From Acidaminococcaceae bacterium (lineage in GTDB: Bacteria > Bacillota > Negativicutes > Acidaminococcales > Acidaminococcaceae): a DNA stretch of 7,396 bases. Where the stretch lies: contig DOSQ01000067.1 of NCBI GenBank assembly GCA_003512125.1, forward strand, positions 2,135-9,530, read 5' to 3'. Made by a program: the position numbers and the translations under genes. Positions within the stretch are counted from its first letter, which is position 1. The number at the start of each line of letters is the position of its first letter. The notes beneath the pieces are model-generated. The model did not search any database. It was not told the DNA's origin and saw only the letters and a program-made list of their open reading frames with translations. This document shows, piece by piece, positions 6,775 through 7,396 of this stretch.

Positions 6775-6900
6775 AAAAGTCAACAACTTTTTAAAATTTA
6801 TTTCATTCAGTTTACAAAAAATGTGCTTGACAAAACAATAGAAATAGTCATTTACATAGATGTTCGATGTTTTTTAACAATATTTTACTATATGTTGTGG
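6775..6900. other. AT-rich stretch, candidate DNA unwinding element
   Basis: This stretch is strongly A/T rich, with runs such as TTTTTAAAATTTATTTCATT and TTTTTTAACAATATTTTACT. It borders the DnaA-box cluster directly on its left, the arrangement expected of the unwinding element of a bacterial oriC. I do not see a clear run of TAG-type DnaA trios or 13-mer repeats, so the assignment rests on composition and position. Confidence 0.5.
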
Positions 6901-7057
6901 TGTGAATAAAATAAAAGTTATACACACAACTTATCCACAGGTTGTGCATAACAATGGCAAAGACAGGGGAATTTATCGGAAAAAGTTACTGTTTTCCACA
7001 TTTTTTCCAGTCAAAAGACTGTTTTTCTGTGGATAACCCTGTGCATACTGTGTATAA
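6901..7057. other. DnaA-box cluster, probable chromosomal origin of replication (oriC)
   Basis: Eight DnaA-box sequences lie in 157 bases. Exact matches to TTATNCACA are at 6901-6909 (minus, TGTGAATAA), 6918-6926 (plus, TTATACACA), 6931-6939 (plus, TTATCCACA), 6943-6951 (minus, TGTGCATAA), 7028-7036 (minus, TGTGGATAA) and 7049-7057 (minus, TGTGTATAA). One-mismatch boxes are at 6992-7000 (plus, TTTTCCACA) and 7040-7048 (minus, TGTGCATAC). The left group of four is arranged minus-plus-plus-minus, with a head-to-head pair at 6931-6951 three bases apart. The right group points mostly in the minus direction. This density, next to an AT-rich block and in a gene-free gap of about 700 bases, is characteristic of bacterial oriC. 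The cluster also lies 134 bases upstream of the promoter at 7191, so DnaA may regulate the following gene. Confidence 0.9.
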
Positions 7058-7190
7058 ACAGGGGTTAAACAAAAATTCGTAAACCGTCTATTTGGTATTG
7101 CATCCGCATTGGACAGATTTCTTTTCCGGTCTTTTTGGAAGAATTCTTTGAGCGGTATGTTCTTAACTGGTTTTTTCTCTAAACTCTGGT

Positions 7191-7218
7191 TTGCGCTTTT
7201 GTCTTTATATGGTAAAAT
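7191..7218 (+). promoter_or_regulatory. Sigma-70/SigA-type promoter with extended -10
   Basis: TTGCGC (-35, 7191-7196), a 16-base spacer and TAAAAT (-10, 7213-7218) preceded by TGG (7210-7212, extended -10) form a good vegetative promoter. Transcription should start near 7225, giving a leader of about 88 bases before ATG 7313. Confidence 0.75.
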
Positions 7219-7236
7219 ATATCAATACAAATCATA

Positions 7237-7266
7237 TCAGTTGAAGCCCTTACGGGCTGTAATTGA
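7237..7266 (+). promoter_or_regulatory. Leader hairpin in the 5' UTR of the last gene
   Basis: AGCCC (7245-7249) and GGGCT (7254-7258) form a stem with a TTAC loop. It is extended, after a 2x2 internal loop (GA/GT), by TCAGTT (7237-7242) pairing with AATTGA (7261-7266; one G-U). No T-run follows, so it is not an obvious terminator. It begins about 12 bases after the predicted transcription start and may stabilise the 5' end or serve in regulation. Confidence 0.45.
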
Positions 7267-7296
7267 CATTAAGTAAAACAAAAGACATGGAAAAAC

Positions 7297-7304
7297 AGAA
7301 AGGA
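7297..7304 (+). promoter_or_regulatory. Ribosome binding site of the last gene
   Basis: AGAAAGGA lies 8 bases before ATG 7313, an ideal spacing. This fixes the start and excludes the out-of-frame ATG at 7287, which has no such site. Confidence 0.75.
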
Positions 7305-7312
7305 TTAGTTAT

Positions 7313-7396
7313 ATGGCAATCAAACGTGACATTGCGGAAAAACTCATGAGCGCGAAGGGAGATCTGAACGAATCTTCATTCAGCGTGATTCCTGAT
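7313..7396 (+). CDS. Unidentified protein, first 28 codons only
   Basis: An open frame starts at ATG 7313, has a good ribosome binding site and an upstream promoter, and runs off the window. The protein begins MAIKRDIAEKLMSAKG and continues with a Ser-rich stretch to a Pro-Asp. No signal peptide or membrane segment is visible. Its place directly downstream of the DnaA-box cluster would suit dnaA or another origin-linked gene. However, the usual DnaA start (a Trp-containing helix followed by SxxSFxTW) is not seen, so I do not name it. Gene reality is likely from the expression signals; function is unknown. Confidence 0.7.
   Translation, partial: MAIKRDIAEKLMSAKGDLNESSFSVIPD

Noticed and set aside
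6827..6858. TTGACA at 6827-6832 as a promoter firing towards the DnaA boxes
   Set aside because: The -35 is perfect, but no acceptable -10 lies at 16-18 bases. The best TACATA is at 20 bases, and the region is AT-rich enough for such hits by chance.
6601..7312. CRISPR array, tRNA or rRNA in the large gap
   Set aside because: There is no regularly spaced repeat series, no cloverleaf-like T-arm or CCA context, and no rRNA-like sequence. The gap is explained by the AT-rich block, DnaA boxes and a leader region.
7287..7349. 20-codon open frame from ATG 7287 overlapping the last gene
   Set aside because: It has no ribosome binding site and is out of frame with the well-supported ATG 7313.

Overview
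The window looks like part of a bacterial chromosome, probably a low- to mid-GC Bacillota. The extended -10 promoter, the AGAAAGG-type ribosome binding sites and the fused debranching enzyme/4-alpha-glucanotransferase suggest this. The fusion gene makes me lean towards the Negativicutes, but that is inference from memory and is not shown by the sequence.

Layout: positions 1-910 hold the 3' part of glgB (glycogen branching enzyme), whose start lies upstream of the window. After an 83-base gap comes glgA (glycogen synthase, best start 994, stop 2823). Its normal 477-residue core carries a 132-residue tail rich in Lys, Ala, Thr and Glu that ends in an AT-hook-like motif. Positions 2824-3036 contain three hairpins, the last of which (2910-2954) looks like an intrinsic terminator. 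They also contain a second copy of a 16-base motif that occurs upstream of glgA. Positions 3037-6600 encode one 1187-residue protein: a beta-sandwich domain and GH13 amylopullulanase-type catalytic domain joined to a complete GH77 4-alpha-glucanotransferase (MalQ). Positions 6601-7312 hold no recognisable gene. Instead there is an AT-rich stretch followed by eight DnaA-box sequences in 157 bases (6901-7057), six of them exact matches to TTATNCACA. This is very likely a replication origin (oriC). A strong promoter (7191-7218), a hairpin-bearing leader and a good ribosome binding site then lead into the first 28 codons of a gene that runs off the window and that I could not identify.

How the genes work together: GlgA extends alpha-1,4-glucan from ADP-glucose, GlgB adds alpha-1,6 branches, and the cytoplasmic GH13-GH77 protein can hydrolyse and rearrange maltodextrins during glycogen remodelling or breakdown. 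The three genes are co-directional. The ADP-glucose pyrophosphorylase and phosphorylase genes are not in the window. The points most worth a second look are the histone H1-like/AT-hook tail on glycogen synthase, the shorter Lys-rich tail on its GlgB neighbour, and the fact that this cluster points straight into a probable oriC with no convincing forward terminator between them.
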